This document shows, in pieces, positions 15,036-22,729 of a DNA stretch of 27,004 bases. The notes below the pieces were generated by a model. That model made no database searches. It saw nothing but the letters and a program-made list of their open reading frames with translations, and was not told the origin of the DNA. The stretch lies in assembly GCA_900553675.1 (NCBI GenBank), contig USEH01000004.1, positions 1-27,004 on the forward strand, written 5' to 3'. The stretch is from an uncultured Ruminococcus sp. Its GTDB lineage: Bacteria; Bacillota; Clostridia; Oscillospirales; Ruminococcaceae. Position numbers and translations under genes: made by a program. Each line of letters starts with the position of its first letter. Position 1 is the stretch's first letter.

Positions 15036-15843
15036 ATGATAAAGATAATCAAGCGTTACTCGGTCGTTGGCGCGTTGATCCTGCTCTGCTTTTTCAGCGC
15101 TTTTCTGGCTTTGTGCAATGGCTTGCTGTCAACGGCAAAGGCTGCCGACATAATTAAAACCGAAAATCAATATGCATACACAGAGGAATTTAAAGTGTCA
15201 ATCCGCGCAACGAAAAACATCACAGCAGAGGAAATATTGCAGATTGCTGACAGCGCGGATAATTGCAACGTCTACTTGGACACCACCGCAAATTCGTCTA
15301 TGGCTGTTTATTTTGATGAAATTGCAGGCATATATTCGCCCGATGTTGTTTTAAAGCAAAACGAGCCGCTTTCGCTTCCGACTTCAGGAAGCATTTCCGT
15401 TATTCCAAGAAATGGGATTGTTACTTCGTCCGGAATAAGCGTTGACGAGCTTACTGTGCACGGAAATAAATTTTGTATAATCGAAAAAATGCTCCGCGAT
15501 TTCTATTGTATCTACGTTATGCGTTAATGTCCTGTTAAAGAAAAAGGAATACGGCATAAAAATTGCGTTTGGCAGCACAAAAGAAAGAATAATTTTGTCG
15601 CTTTGCTTTGAAATGCTTTTCTTGAATATAATTTCTGGGGCGGCTGCCTTTGGATTAAGCTATCGCAGCTTTGCAGGCAATATAATTCAAAGCTATCGTG
15701 ATATTTATTTGAGAACTCTTTGCTCAACCTCGCTTGTGTGCTTGATAGGTTTGATGATGCTTTTGACGATTCTGGTGCTTTTTGTCCCCGTAAAGCTGTT
15801 AAAGCGGTATAATCCCGCTGTACTAATCAAGGAGGAAGAATAA
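15036..15843 (+). pseudogene. FtsX-type ABC permease, frameshifted
   Basis: ATG 15036 follows AAGGGGGA. Frame +3 gives a membrane segment (about residues 10-30, VVGALILLCFFSAFLALCNG) and an extracytoplasmic part, then stops at TAA 15525. From about 15481 the next frame reads AISIVSTLCVNVLLKKKEYG (second membrane segment plus loop), then IKIAFGSTKERII and two more membrane segments, ending NPAVLIKEEE at 15843. Removing one A from the run 15484-15489 joins the two frames into about 268 residues with the four-segment FtsX layout. The stop overlaps the ATPase start (TAATG). Either the gene is inactivated by a one-base insertion, or the assembly has an extra A, or slippage at the A-run yields some full-length protein. 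Confidence 0.8.
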
Positions 15844-16502
15844 TGATCCGACTAAAAAATATTTCAAAGCAATATACGCTTGGCGACGTTATAACAAATG
15901 CGTTAAACGAAATTTCGCTTACAATTGCGGACGGAGAGTTTGTTGCAATAATGGGAGCTTCCGGTTCGGGAAAAAGCACATTGCTCAACATTATCGGCTG
16001 CATGGATACACCATCCGGCGGAGAATATTTTCTCGATGACAGAAAAGTATCGGAGTTAAATTCCCGCGAATTATCAAGTATACGAAATGCTAAGATTTCG
16101 TTTGTATTTCAGAACTTTGCTCTGATGGAAAAGTATTCAGCATACGAAAACATAGAGCTGCCGCTTGTCAACAGACGCGTCTCCGCCAATGAACGCCGAC
16201 ATACCGTCGAAGAAGCGGCGGCTCGGCTTGGGATAACAGAGCAGCTTTGCAAATTGCCAAAACAAATGTCCGGCGGTCAGCAGCAGAGAGTTGCGCTTGC
16301 TCGCGCATTGGCAAGCGGCGCGGATATAATTCTTGCTGATGAGCCTACCGGTGCGCTTGATAAGAAAACAGGCATTGAACTTATGGAAATATTCAAAGAG
16401 CTGAACAGAGATGGAAAAACGATTATTATTGTTACGCACGACCCCAATGTTGCGGAGTACGCGGATAGAGTTATTACAATTTCGGACGGGAGGATAATCT
16501 GA
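15843..16502 (+). CDS. ABC transporter ATP-binding protein (MacB/LolD type)
   Basis: A 219-residue ATPase with Walker A GASGSGKS (38-45), Q-loop Gln90 (VFQNFALM), signature MSGGQQQR (142-149), Walker B IILADEP (162-168) and His199 in VTHD. Its start overlaps the permease stop and its stop overlaps the lipoprotein start (TGATG), so the three genes are translated as a block from the ECF promoter at 14978. Systems of this shape (ECF sigma, anti-sigma, ABC pair) often export or counter membrane-active compounds; that role is inferred from context. Confidence 0.92.
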   Translation: MIRLKNISKQYTLGDVITNALNEISLTIADGEFVAIMGASGSGKSTLLNIIGCMDTPSGGEYFLDDRKVSELNSRELSSIRNAKISFVFQNFALMEKYSAYENIELPLVNRRVSANERRHTVEEAAARLGITEQLCKLPKQMSGGQQQRVALARALASGADIILADEPTGALDKKTGIELMEIFKELNRDGKTIIIVTHDPNVAEYADRVITISDGRII

Positions 16503-16900
16503 TGAGAAGATTTTTTGTTATAATATGTGTTTTACTTGTAATTTGCTTTTTACTTTCGGCGTGCAGCTCTTCGGAAGAACCGTTTTTGATGGAATCGCGC
16601 GAACGCAATTTCCTTAAAAGCGAATTTGACGAAAACTATTCTCACTATGAGGACAAGCTTAACATTGATAAGAAGGCGAAAACGATTTCCGTGAGCGGCA
16701 ATGTGACATCGGGCATTATCGAGCTTAAAATCATAGAAAAAGATAAAGACGGAAACAGCATACAAACCTATGAATTTACGATAACGGATACATTGAACGA
16801 AACGATAGAGCTCAAGAAAAATTGCTCGAATAACTGGGTGGTGCTATCGGATTTTGACGAAAACACCGAGGGCGGTTTTAAAGTGGAAGTCTTCGGGTGA
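16502..16900 (+). CDS. Small lipoprotein of the ECF-controlled operon
   Basis: A 132-residue protein with a basic start, hydrophobic core and lipobox LSAC, acylated at Cys21 (FVIICVLLVICFLLSACSSS). The mature part is charged and beta-rich (KKAKTISVSGNVTSGIIEL), of no family I recognise. Its ATG overlaps the ATPase stop. It may be an extracytoplasmic accessory of the transporter or an immunity-type protein (inference). Its last 42 coding bases and the following 15 bases are duplicated at 17519-17575, where they form the tail of the HMA ORF. Confidence 0.8.
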   Translation: MRRFFVIICVLLVICFLLSACSSSEEPFLMESRERNFLKSEFDENYSHYEDKLNIDKKAKTISVSGNVTSGIIELKIIEKDKDGNSIQTYEFTITDTLNETIELKKNCSNNWVVLSDFDENTEGGFKVEVFG

Positions 16901-17102
16901 ATGTTAAATTGCACTATTTAGGCGGAAATTAGTATTATACATTTTCTAACTCTGATTCACTTCCGAGCTTTTCAGAATATCAATCATAACGGCGCATACT
17001 CCTTGCATCCGAAGCCGGACAGCACGCCGAATACCATGGAAATATAACCATGACGGAACCGTGGTAATCGCTGATTGCCAAAAAAGTTCCCTTTCAAAGC
17101 TC

Positions 17103-17156
17103 TTGACAACTCCGGTTCAATGTGCTAATATATATTCCAGTTAGCCACGGCTAATT
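17103..17156 (+). promoter_or_regulatory. Promoter with a DtxR-like operator
   Basis: TTGACA (17103-17108), 17 nt, TAATAT (17126-17131) with an extended TG. Ten nt downstream is a perfect palindrome TTAGCC-AC-GGCTAA (17141-17154), the shape of DtxR/IdeR/MntR-family iron or manganese boxes. Metal-dependent repression of the HMA gene is inferred. The leader to 17260 also has an inverted repeat TCCCAGAA (17170-17177) / TTCTGGGA (17222-17229). Confidence 0.65.
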
Positions 17157-17260
17157 AACGCTTGTGGCTTTCCCAGAAAATGTAGTTATCGTGAGCTAGT
17201 CATTATGACGCGCACATCAGCGTTCTGGGATATCCCGAAATAATTAACGGAGGAACAGCA

Positions 17261-17560
17261 ATGATAAAGATAACGATAGATGTTGAAGGCATGGCGTGTG
17301 GAATGTGCGAGGCTCACATCAACGACGCTGTTAGGCAGAATTTCCCGGTGACAAAGGTCACATCATCCCACAGCAAGGGGATAACCGAAATTATCGCCCA
17401 TGATATGCTCGACGAGGAAAGGCTGAAATCGGTGATAACCGCAACAGGGTATACCGAAAAGGCATACGCACCGAACCGTATGAGAAAAATGGCTTTTCGC
17501 TGTTTCATAGAAAGTAAGGAAAACATCGAGGGCGGTTTTAAAGCGGAAGTCTTCGGGTGA
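17261..17560 (+). CDS. Heavy-metal-associated (HMA) domain protein with altered tail
   Basis: ATG 17261 follows GGAGGA. Residues 1-68 form an HMA fold with the metal-binding motif GMACGMCEAH (Cys13 and Cys16) and TSSHSKG. Such proteins carry or sense soft metals such as copper. After residue 68 the frame seems wrong: the +1-shifted frame reads EPYEKNGFSLFHRK and stops at TAA 17515-17517, the ending I expect for this family. The annotated frame instead reads on into a copy of the lipoprotein 3' end (ENIEGGFKAEVFG). It is thus probably a frameshifted gene with an accidental extended tail; the HMA domain itself is complete and may still work. Preceded by a DtxR-like box. Confidence 0.75.
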   Translation: MIKITIDVEGMACGMCEAHINDAVRQNFPVTKVTSSHSKGITEIIAHDMLDEERLKSVITATGYTEKAYAPNRMRKMAFRCFIESKENIEGGFKAEVFG

Positions 17561-17649
17561 ATGTTATATTCACTATGGTTTTGAATTAGTCATTTTTCGG
17601 GGTTTTAACACGGTTTTGTGATGGAGAATGAGTTTTGCTCATGGCAAAT

Positions 17650-17715
17650 ATAACAGACAAATAAACGGGCAACGGTATCATAGGGATACTCGTTGCCCAT
17701 TTATTTGTCTGTTAT
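17650..17715. terminator. Long hairpin terminator between HMA and tetR
   Basis: Arms of 25 nt (17650-17674 and 17691-17715; 24 of 25 pair; left arm starts ATAACAGACAAATAAACGGG). An inner GTATC/GATAC pair lies in the loop. It overlaps the stop codon of the minus-strand TetR gene and can serve both directions. Confidence 0.75.
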
Positions 17716-18276
17716 AATATCGGCTCAATGACAGAGCGGAAATAGTGGTCTAATTCTTCAGGCGTATGTTTTTCCCTGCCTTTTAACCACCATAAAACCA
17801 TTTCAACAAAGCTGCCTGAAATGTGATTGACGAGAAAATCTTGCGGCAAATCTTGATTTTTCATACGACTGTGATTAACAAATTGCGTTTGTATCAATTC
17901 ATTTAAGCTGTCCTTAAAATAACGCAAAAAAATCTCGCTGCTTTCACAAGAGAGCAATCCCAAAATATTATTGTCGTTTTCCTGCAAATGCTGTAAAAGG
18001 TGGCAAAAAAACAGATTGTGGGGCTTCGCCCTTTGAATATAGACCGTGTGTATGAGTTTTATCTATAGCACTGTCTATGATATGTCCGAATAACTCCTTA
18101 CATATGGCTTTCAATAATTCGTCTTTTGTTTCAAAGTGCGCATAAAAGGTGCTTCTGCCGATATTCGCTTCGTCAAGTATTTCCTGTACGGTTATTTTCT
18201 CATAACGTTTCGTTTCAAGTAGTTTTACGAAAGCCGAAAAGATGGCTTGTCTTGTCTTTATTTGCCGTCTGTCCAT
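17712..18276 (-). pseudogene. TetR/AcrR family regulator, frameshifted
   Basis: The minus-strand start at 18276 ([20 protein letters not shown]) follows GAAAGGA. The helix-turn-helix is clear ([20 protein letters not shown], then [16 protein letters not shown]). The frame is lost at a run of seven As on the plus strand (18005-18011). With six, it would read [17 protein letters not shown] and join the second half, residues to REKHTPEELDHYFRSVIEPIL, giving about 187 residues, normal for TetR. The gene is divergent from the P-type ATPase remnant, whose promoter carries an inverted repeat that would suit this repressor. Real decay or a homopolymer miscall are both possible. Confidence 0.8.
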
Positions 18277-18384
18277 AATACATCCTTTCCGAACAGTTTT
18301 AGTGTTTTGTACGATAACATACAAAGTGACTGATTTGATTGTTGATATGAAAAGCAAAATTCAATATACTAAATGCAGAACAAC

Positions 18385-18428
18385 TTGTTTTGTATCAAAT
18401 ACATTGTATTATAACTCTCCGAGAGAGT
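18385..18428 (+). promoter_or_regulatory. Promoter and candidate TetR operator for the P-type ATPase
   Basis: TTGTTT (18385-18390), 16 nt, TATTAT (18407-18412), immediately followed by an inverted repeat ACTCTC-CGA-GAGAGT (18414-18428) over the expected transcription start. Position and symmetry fit a TetR operator. Confidence 0.55.
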
Positions 18429-18458
18429 CAATGATATGAATTTTGGAGGTTTTGGATT

Positions 18459-20125
18459 ATGATTAAAAAATCAATGATTTTCTTGCAGGCATTCCTATGA
18501 CGATTGTGGGCGATTTATTTGCCGCAGGCGAGGTTGCTTTTATTATGGCAATCGGAGCGATTTTAGAAGAAAAAACGACCGAAAGAGCAAAGAAAGGCTT
18601 GAAAAAACTTATCAGCCTTACACCACAGCAAGGACGTAGGATTTTAAATGGCAAGGAAGAAATGATTGCCGCAGAAGATATTAAGATGAATGATATTCTG
18701 CGCGTTCTTCCTGGCGAAACCATTCCCGTTGACGGAGATATTATAGAGGGTACAACCTCAGTTGACCAGTCCATTATGACAGGGGAATCTTTACCTGTTG
18801 ATAAAACTGTTGGGGATAGCGTTTTCTGCGGCACAATAAATCGTTTTGGAACGATAGATATTCGTGCTTCAAAACTGGGTGAGGATTGTTCTTTGCAGAA
18901 ACTCATTCGTATGGTAGAAGAAGCAGAAAACAAAAAAGCACCGATGGCTCGTATTGCGGATAAAGCGGCGAGTTGGCTTGTGCCTGTTGCGTTGTTAATT
19001 GCAGTCATCGCATTCATTGTAACCAAAGACATTGTTCGTGCGGTTACTGTTCTCGTCGTATTTTGCCCCTGTGCGTTGGTACTTGCTACGCCTACGGCGA
19101 TTATGGCAGCAATTGGGCAGGCAACAAAGCACGGAGTAATTATCAAATCGGGTGAAGCCTTAGAGCGAATGGGTAAAGTTGATACCGTTGCCTTTGATAA
19201 GACCGGTACACTTACAAACGGAAATCTTGTAGTAAAAGACGTTTATCCATTTGAGAATGATATAGATAAATCCCTGCTTCTGCGCCTTACCGCTTCTGCC
19301 GAAAGTTACTCGGAACACCCTCTTGCAAAAGCCATTACCGCCTATGCCAAAGAGGAAAATGTCAAATTGTTTGAGGTTGAAGATTTTTACATGGTTCCAG
19401 GCAAGGGAATTTCAGCGGTAATTCGTGGAGAAAAATTGTTCTGCGGCAATGCAGCGTTTCTAAAAGAACAAAAAATAGAAATTAGCAGTATGGCAGAGCA
19501 GATACTTGAACAATTCAGAAGCGAGTGAAAAGCGGTTATTCTTGTAGTTGACACAGAAAAACTTATTGGGGCTGTAACGCTCTCTGATGCGCTGCGTGAT
19601 ACATCAGCAGATATGATTGAAAGTTTGCGTAAAATCGGAACACACGCTGTATTGCTTACAGGCGACCATAAACAGACTGCTGAATATTTTGCAAAACAAG
19701 TCGGCATTACTGATGTTCATGCAGGACTTTTGCCAGAGCAGAAAGTATCTGAAATTGCGGCATTGCAAAAAGCAGGCAAAACGGTTTGTATGATTGGTGA
19801 CGGAGTGAACGACGCACCGGCGCTTAAAACCGCTGATGTCAGCGTTGCAATGGGGGCGATGGGAAGTGACATAGCTGTAGAAGCGGCAGATATTGCCCTG
19901 ATGAGTGATGATATAGCCAGGATACCGTACTTAAAGCGATTGTCAAATGCCTGTGTAAAGACAATTAAGTTTAGTATTTCGCTTTCTCTGTTCATTAACT
20001 TTGTTGCGATTACGTTGTCGGTTTTAGGACTGCTTACACCAACTACGGGAGCATTGGTACATAACTGCGGTTCTTGCCTTGTGGTATTAATTGTGGCACT
20101 TTTATATGATAGGAAATTTGAGTAA
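18459..20125 (+). pseudogene. Heavy-metal P-type (P1B) ATPase, 5' truncated and interrupted
   Basis: GGAGG precedes ATG 18459, but the frame from it dies after 13 codons; the ATPase frame becomes recognisable at 18482 (LAGIPMTIVGDLFAAGEVAF). The HMA domain and first membrane helices of a normal P1B pump are missing. What remains has MTGES, the metal-site CPC (FCPCALVLATPT), the phosphorylation motif DKTGTLT, P1B SEHPLAKAI and GDGVNDAPAL, and ends at TAA 20125. A TGA at 19526-19528 interrupts the frame (EQFRSE stop KAVILVVDTEK). Intact pumps of this type export Cu, Zn, Cd or similar ions. With a lost 5' end and an internal stop this copy cannot make a working pump. The neighbouring HMA gene and TetR gene are also damaged. 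Confidence 0.88.
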
Positions 20126-20132
20126 ATTATTC

Positions 20133-20194
20133 TCGGCTTTGTCTGCCCTACTTCTGTTTTGTTGATTTTTTATTTTGCAGACAAGGCTGGTTTG
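20133..20194 (+). terminator. Possible terminator after the ATPase remnant
   Basis: GGCTTTGTCTG near 20135-20145 can pair with CAGACAAGGC near 20178-20188 across a T-rich loop. No T-run follows, so this is weak. The remaining 160 bp to the tetR gene show nothing recognised. Confidence 0.3.
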
Positions 20195-20354
20195 ACTATA
20201 TATGATTGGGCAATTTTCAGCGGGAAATATACGATGCAATCGTATTTTAGCCAAGACGAGAAATGATAACCGTGCAAAAGCGTATTATTGGAGATGCCTT
20301 AATCGATCTTTATTCTTTAGCACACCGTTTAGCAGGTTAAATCTGCATGACGCA

Positions 20355-20897
20355 CTAAAACACCCTATCCTTATCCAGTATATTCAAAGCAATCGCCGCC
20401 ACATCCTTGGGAGACATTGGTGTTTCCTCCATGATCCATTGCCGCGCAAGAAAATATGCTCCGCCTGCCAGATAGGAGGAAAGCAGCTTTGCGCTGTTTT
20501 CGTCTAAGTTTTCAAATGCTTTTGTCATTTTTAATCCGGGAAAGTTGGTGCAGATCCGTGTGAAAATATTCGTCCAATCAGTGTCCGAATTGTACCGGAA
20601 AAAGAGCTTGACAAGCTTGGAACGCTCCGACAAGCAGACAAAAAGGCGCTCGATATCGCTTACTGTCAAGGGCTTTTGGAAATGGTCGAAGGTCTCTTCA
20701 AAAAAATCATTCTGCATTTCCGTCAGAACGTCCTTCGGCAATTCGTAATATCGGTAAAATGTCGTTCGGTTTATACCCGCCTCCTGACACAGCTCCGTGA
20801 TGTTGATTTTTTCCAAAGGCTTTTTATCAAGCAGCCGCATAAGTCACTCTTTAACCATTCTTTTTGTGACTGCAACCCTTTGATTCAGTTCTGTCAT
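20355..20897 (-). pseudogene. TetR family regulator with an early in-frame TGA
   Basis: Minus strand: GAGGTG lies upstream of ATG 20897, and the first codons MTELNQRVAVTKRMVKE are typical of a TetR N-terminal helix, but TGA follows at 20846-20844. The same frame continues LMRLLDKKPLEKINITELCQ, then EAGINRTTFYRYY as helix-turn-helix, to the C-terminal ligand-binding half ending at 20355. Full length would be about 179 residues. Translation could restart at ATG 20840, losing only helix 1, so some function may remain. It is divergent from the EFR1 operon, whose promoter contains a perfect inverted repeat suited to it. Best seen as a recently damaged or restart-rescued local repressor. Confidence 0.75.
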
Positions 20898-20983
20898 GAT
20901 ATAGCACCTCAAATTTTTTCGCTGATAATGCAACATTTACGGCGAGATTGTTGTATTCGCAACGTTTCTAATTAAACTGGATG

Positions 20984-21013
20984 TTGCAAAAGCTACAACT
21001 GTTGTAGTATAAT
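20984..21013 (+). promoter_or_regulatory. Promoter with embedded operator for the EFR1 operon
   Basis: TTGCAA (20984-20989), 18 nt, TATAAT (21008-21013). The spacer contains a perfect inverted repeat CTACAAC-T-GTTGTAG (20993-21007) ending exactly at the -10. A bound repressor would block polymerase; the adjacent TetR gene is the natural candidate. Confidence 0.7.
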
Positions 21014-21096
21014 TATATTATAGGTGCTTCTTGATTGTCAAGAGCGAAAACGCAGCCGGAGCAAAAGTGCATAAGCTAAAGCTTGGAGGATATATA

Positions 21097-21843
21097 ATGA
21101 ATGTTGTAGAAATAGTATTCAGCCCGACCGGCGGAACAGAGAGGGCTGCCGATATTATCGCCAAAACGTGGAGCGAAAACGCGGTTAAAATCGACCTGAG
21201 CAATCCTAAAGCCGACTTTGCCAAATGTGAAATCAAAAAAGAGGATATGGTTTTGATTGCCATGCCCTCCTTCGGCGGACGTGCTCCTGCCATGGCGATT
21301 TCGCGGCTGAGGCAGATTGCTGGCAATGGCGCAAAGTGTACCCTTGTGTGCGTATACGGAAACCGGGCTTATGAGGATACCCTTGCAGAGATGGAGGATG
21401 CCGCAAATGAAAGCGGTTTCAGAGTTATTGCGGCAATTGCCGCAGTAGCGGAGCACTCTATCATTTCCAAATATGCTGCGGGCAGACCTGATTCGTCTGA
21501 TGAAGTACAGCTGGCAGACTTTGCCCGCCGTATCTTGCCAAAGGATGGGAAAGCTGCATCCATCCCCGGAAGCCGCCCTTGCAAAAAGAGCGGCGGCGGT
21601 GGTCTGGTTCCAAAAGCGGTTAAGGATTGCGTAAAGTGCGGGCTGTGTGCAAGAGAATGCCCGGTGCGGGCAATCGATCCCGGAACCTTGACGGCAGATT
21701 CTAAAAAGTGCATTTCCTGTATGCGCTGTGTCAAGAGGTGCCCGCACGGCGCAAGAAAAGTCAACGGCGCGATGGTGGCGGCAGCGGCGCTGGCAATCAA
21801 AAAAGCTTGCTCCGTCAGGAAGGAAAACGAGCTGTTTCTGTGA
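21097..21843 (+). CDS. EFR1-type flavodoxin/ferredoxin fusion protein
   Basis: ATG 21097 is chosen because GGAGG lies 7 nt upstream. The 248-residue product has an N-terminal flavodoxin-like domain (1-150) with the FMN phosphate loop FSPTGGTE (8-15), and a C-terminal bacterial ferredoxin domain with two CxxCxxCxxxC motifs (Cys178-188 and Cys205-215: CVKCGLCAREC and CISCMRCVKRC). This is the EFR1 family, a cytosolic electron carrier that can hold FMN and two 4Fe-4S clusters. It is first in an operon with patatin and DegV genes. The redox partner is unknown. Regulation by the divergent TetR is inferred from the promoter. Confidence 0.88.
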   Translation: MNVVEIVFSPTGGTERAADIIAKTWSENAVKIDLSNPKADFAKCEIKKEDMVLIAMPSFGGRAPAMAISRLRQIAGNGAKCTLVCVYGNRAYEDTLAEMEDAANESGFRVIAAIAAVAEHSIISKYAAGRPDSSDEVQLADFARRILPKDGKAASIPGSRPCKKSGGGGLVPKAVKDCVKCGLCARECPVRAIDPGTLTADSKKCISCMRCVKRCPHGARKVNGAMVAAAALAIKKACSVRKENELFL

Positions 21844-21876
21844 CTGGAACAGCTTGGGCAGGAGATGAAAATATCT

Positions 21877-22725
21877 ATGAAAACAGGTATTGTTGATGTC
21901 GGCGGCGGACTCAGGGGAATCTATGCCGTCGGCGTACTGGATTACTGCATGGATCAGGGCATACGGTTTGATTTAGGAATCGGCGTGTCGGCGGGAAGCG
22001 CAAATCTTTCCTCCTACTTGTCGGGTCAGCGGGGTAGAAATTATCAGTTTTACACCGAGTATGCCTTCCGCAAGCAGTATATGAGCATGGGCAATTTTAT
22101 CAAGATGAAATCCTATGTGGATATGGACTATGTATATGGTACGCTGTGCAACCACGGCGGCGAAAATCCGCTGGACTATCCGGCACTGCGGGATAATCCC
22201 ATGGAATTCTACGTCGTTGCCACGGATGCATTGACCGGCGAACCAAAGTATTTTGACAAAGGGGATATTAGGCAGGATGATTACAGTGTTATGAAGGCTT
22301 CTTCGGCAATCCCGTTTGTCTGCAAGCCTTATCAGGTGCAGGGTCGACTGTATTTTGACGGAGCATTGGGCGACCCGGTTCCGGTTGAAAAAGCGTTCCG
22401 GCTTGGATGTGATCGGGTGGTTGTGATACTGACAAAGCCGGAGAGCGTGCTGCGCAATTCTAAAAAGGATGAAAGGTTGGCGGCAGGTATCCGCAAAAGA
22501 TACCCTGTCGCGGCAGAAAAGCTCTGCCAAAGGGCGCAGCGGTATAACGAAAGCGTGGCTCTGGCTCAGAAATATGCAAAACAAGGTAAGGTGCTGATCA
22601 TCTCTCCGGATGATACCTGCGGCGTTGACACTTTGAAAAAGGATAAGGAATCGTTGCAGCGCCTTTATAAAAAGGGCTATTCAGACGGAAAAAAGATTAA
22701 AGACTACTTAAACGCAGGAAGGTAA
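21877..22725 (+). CDS. Patatin-like phospholipase
   Basis: The start is set at ATG 21877: AGGAG lies 13 nt upstream, while ATG 21865 would sit directly on it. The 282-residue product carries the patatin signature: oxyanion loop GGGLRG (9-14), nucleophile Ser38 in GVSAG and catalytic Asp161 in DGALGD. It therefore resembles the RssA/YjjU group of bacterial acyl hydrolases, expected to cleave fatty acyl esters of lipids. There is no signal peptide, so it acts in the cytosol or at the inner membrane face. It lies 33 nt after the EFR1 gene and 4 nt before DegV, a fatty-acid-binding family, which suggests a lipid-turnover operon (inference). Confidence 0.9.
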   Translation: MKTGIVDVGGGLRGIYAVGVLDYCMDQGIRFDLGIGVSAGSANLSSYLSGQRGRNYQFYTEYAFRKQYMSMGNFIKMKSYVDMDYVYGTLCNHGGENPLDYPALRDNPMEFYVVATDALTGEPKYFDKGDIRQDDYSVMKASSAIPFVCKPYQVQGRLYFDGALGDPVPVEKAFRLGCDRVVVILTKPESVLRNSKKDERLAAGIRKRYPVAAEKLCQRAQRYNESVALAQKYAKQGKVLIISPDDTCGVDTLKKDKESLQRLYKKGYSDGKKIKDYLNAGR

Positions 22726-22729
22726 GATT

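Larger units (their letters stand above)
16859..17575 (+). repeat. 57-bp direct repeat flanking the HMA module
   Basis: 16859-16916 (GAAAACACCGAGGGCGG onward) recurs at 17519-17575 with a handful of mismatches and one gap. Both copies encode EGGFK then A/V-free EVFG followed by TGA and ATGTTA. The roughly 600 bp between them contain a promoter, a DtxR-like box and the HMA gene. Confidence 0.75.

Noticed and set aside
17157..17260. A riboswitch in the HMA leader
   Set aside because: There is an inverted repeat and some structure, but no core motif of any metal or cofactor riboswitch that I recognise.
18463..19146. A 227-codon minus-strand frame opposite the P-type ATPase
   Set aside because: A shadow of the ATPase coding strand with low-complexity content; the plus strand carries all family motifs.
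19526..20846. TGA recoding (selenocysteine, tryptophan or glycine) in the ATPase and TetR genes
   Set aside because: At least six intact genes end in TGA, no selenocysteine-type hairpin was noticed and neither protein family has a selenocysteine there.
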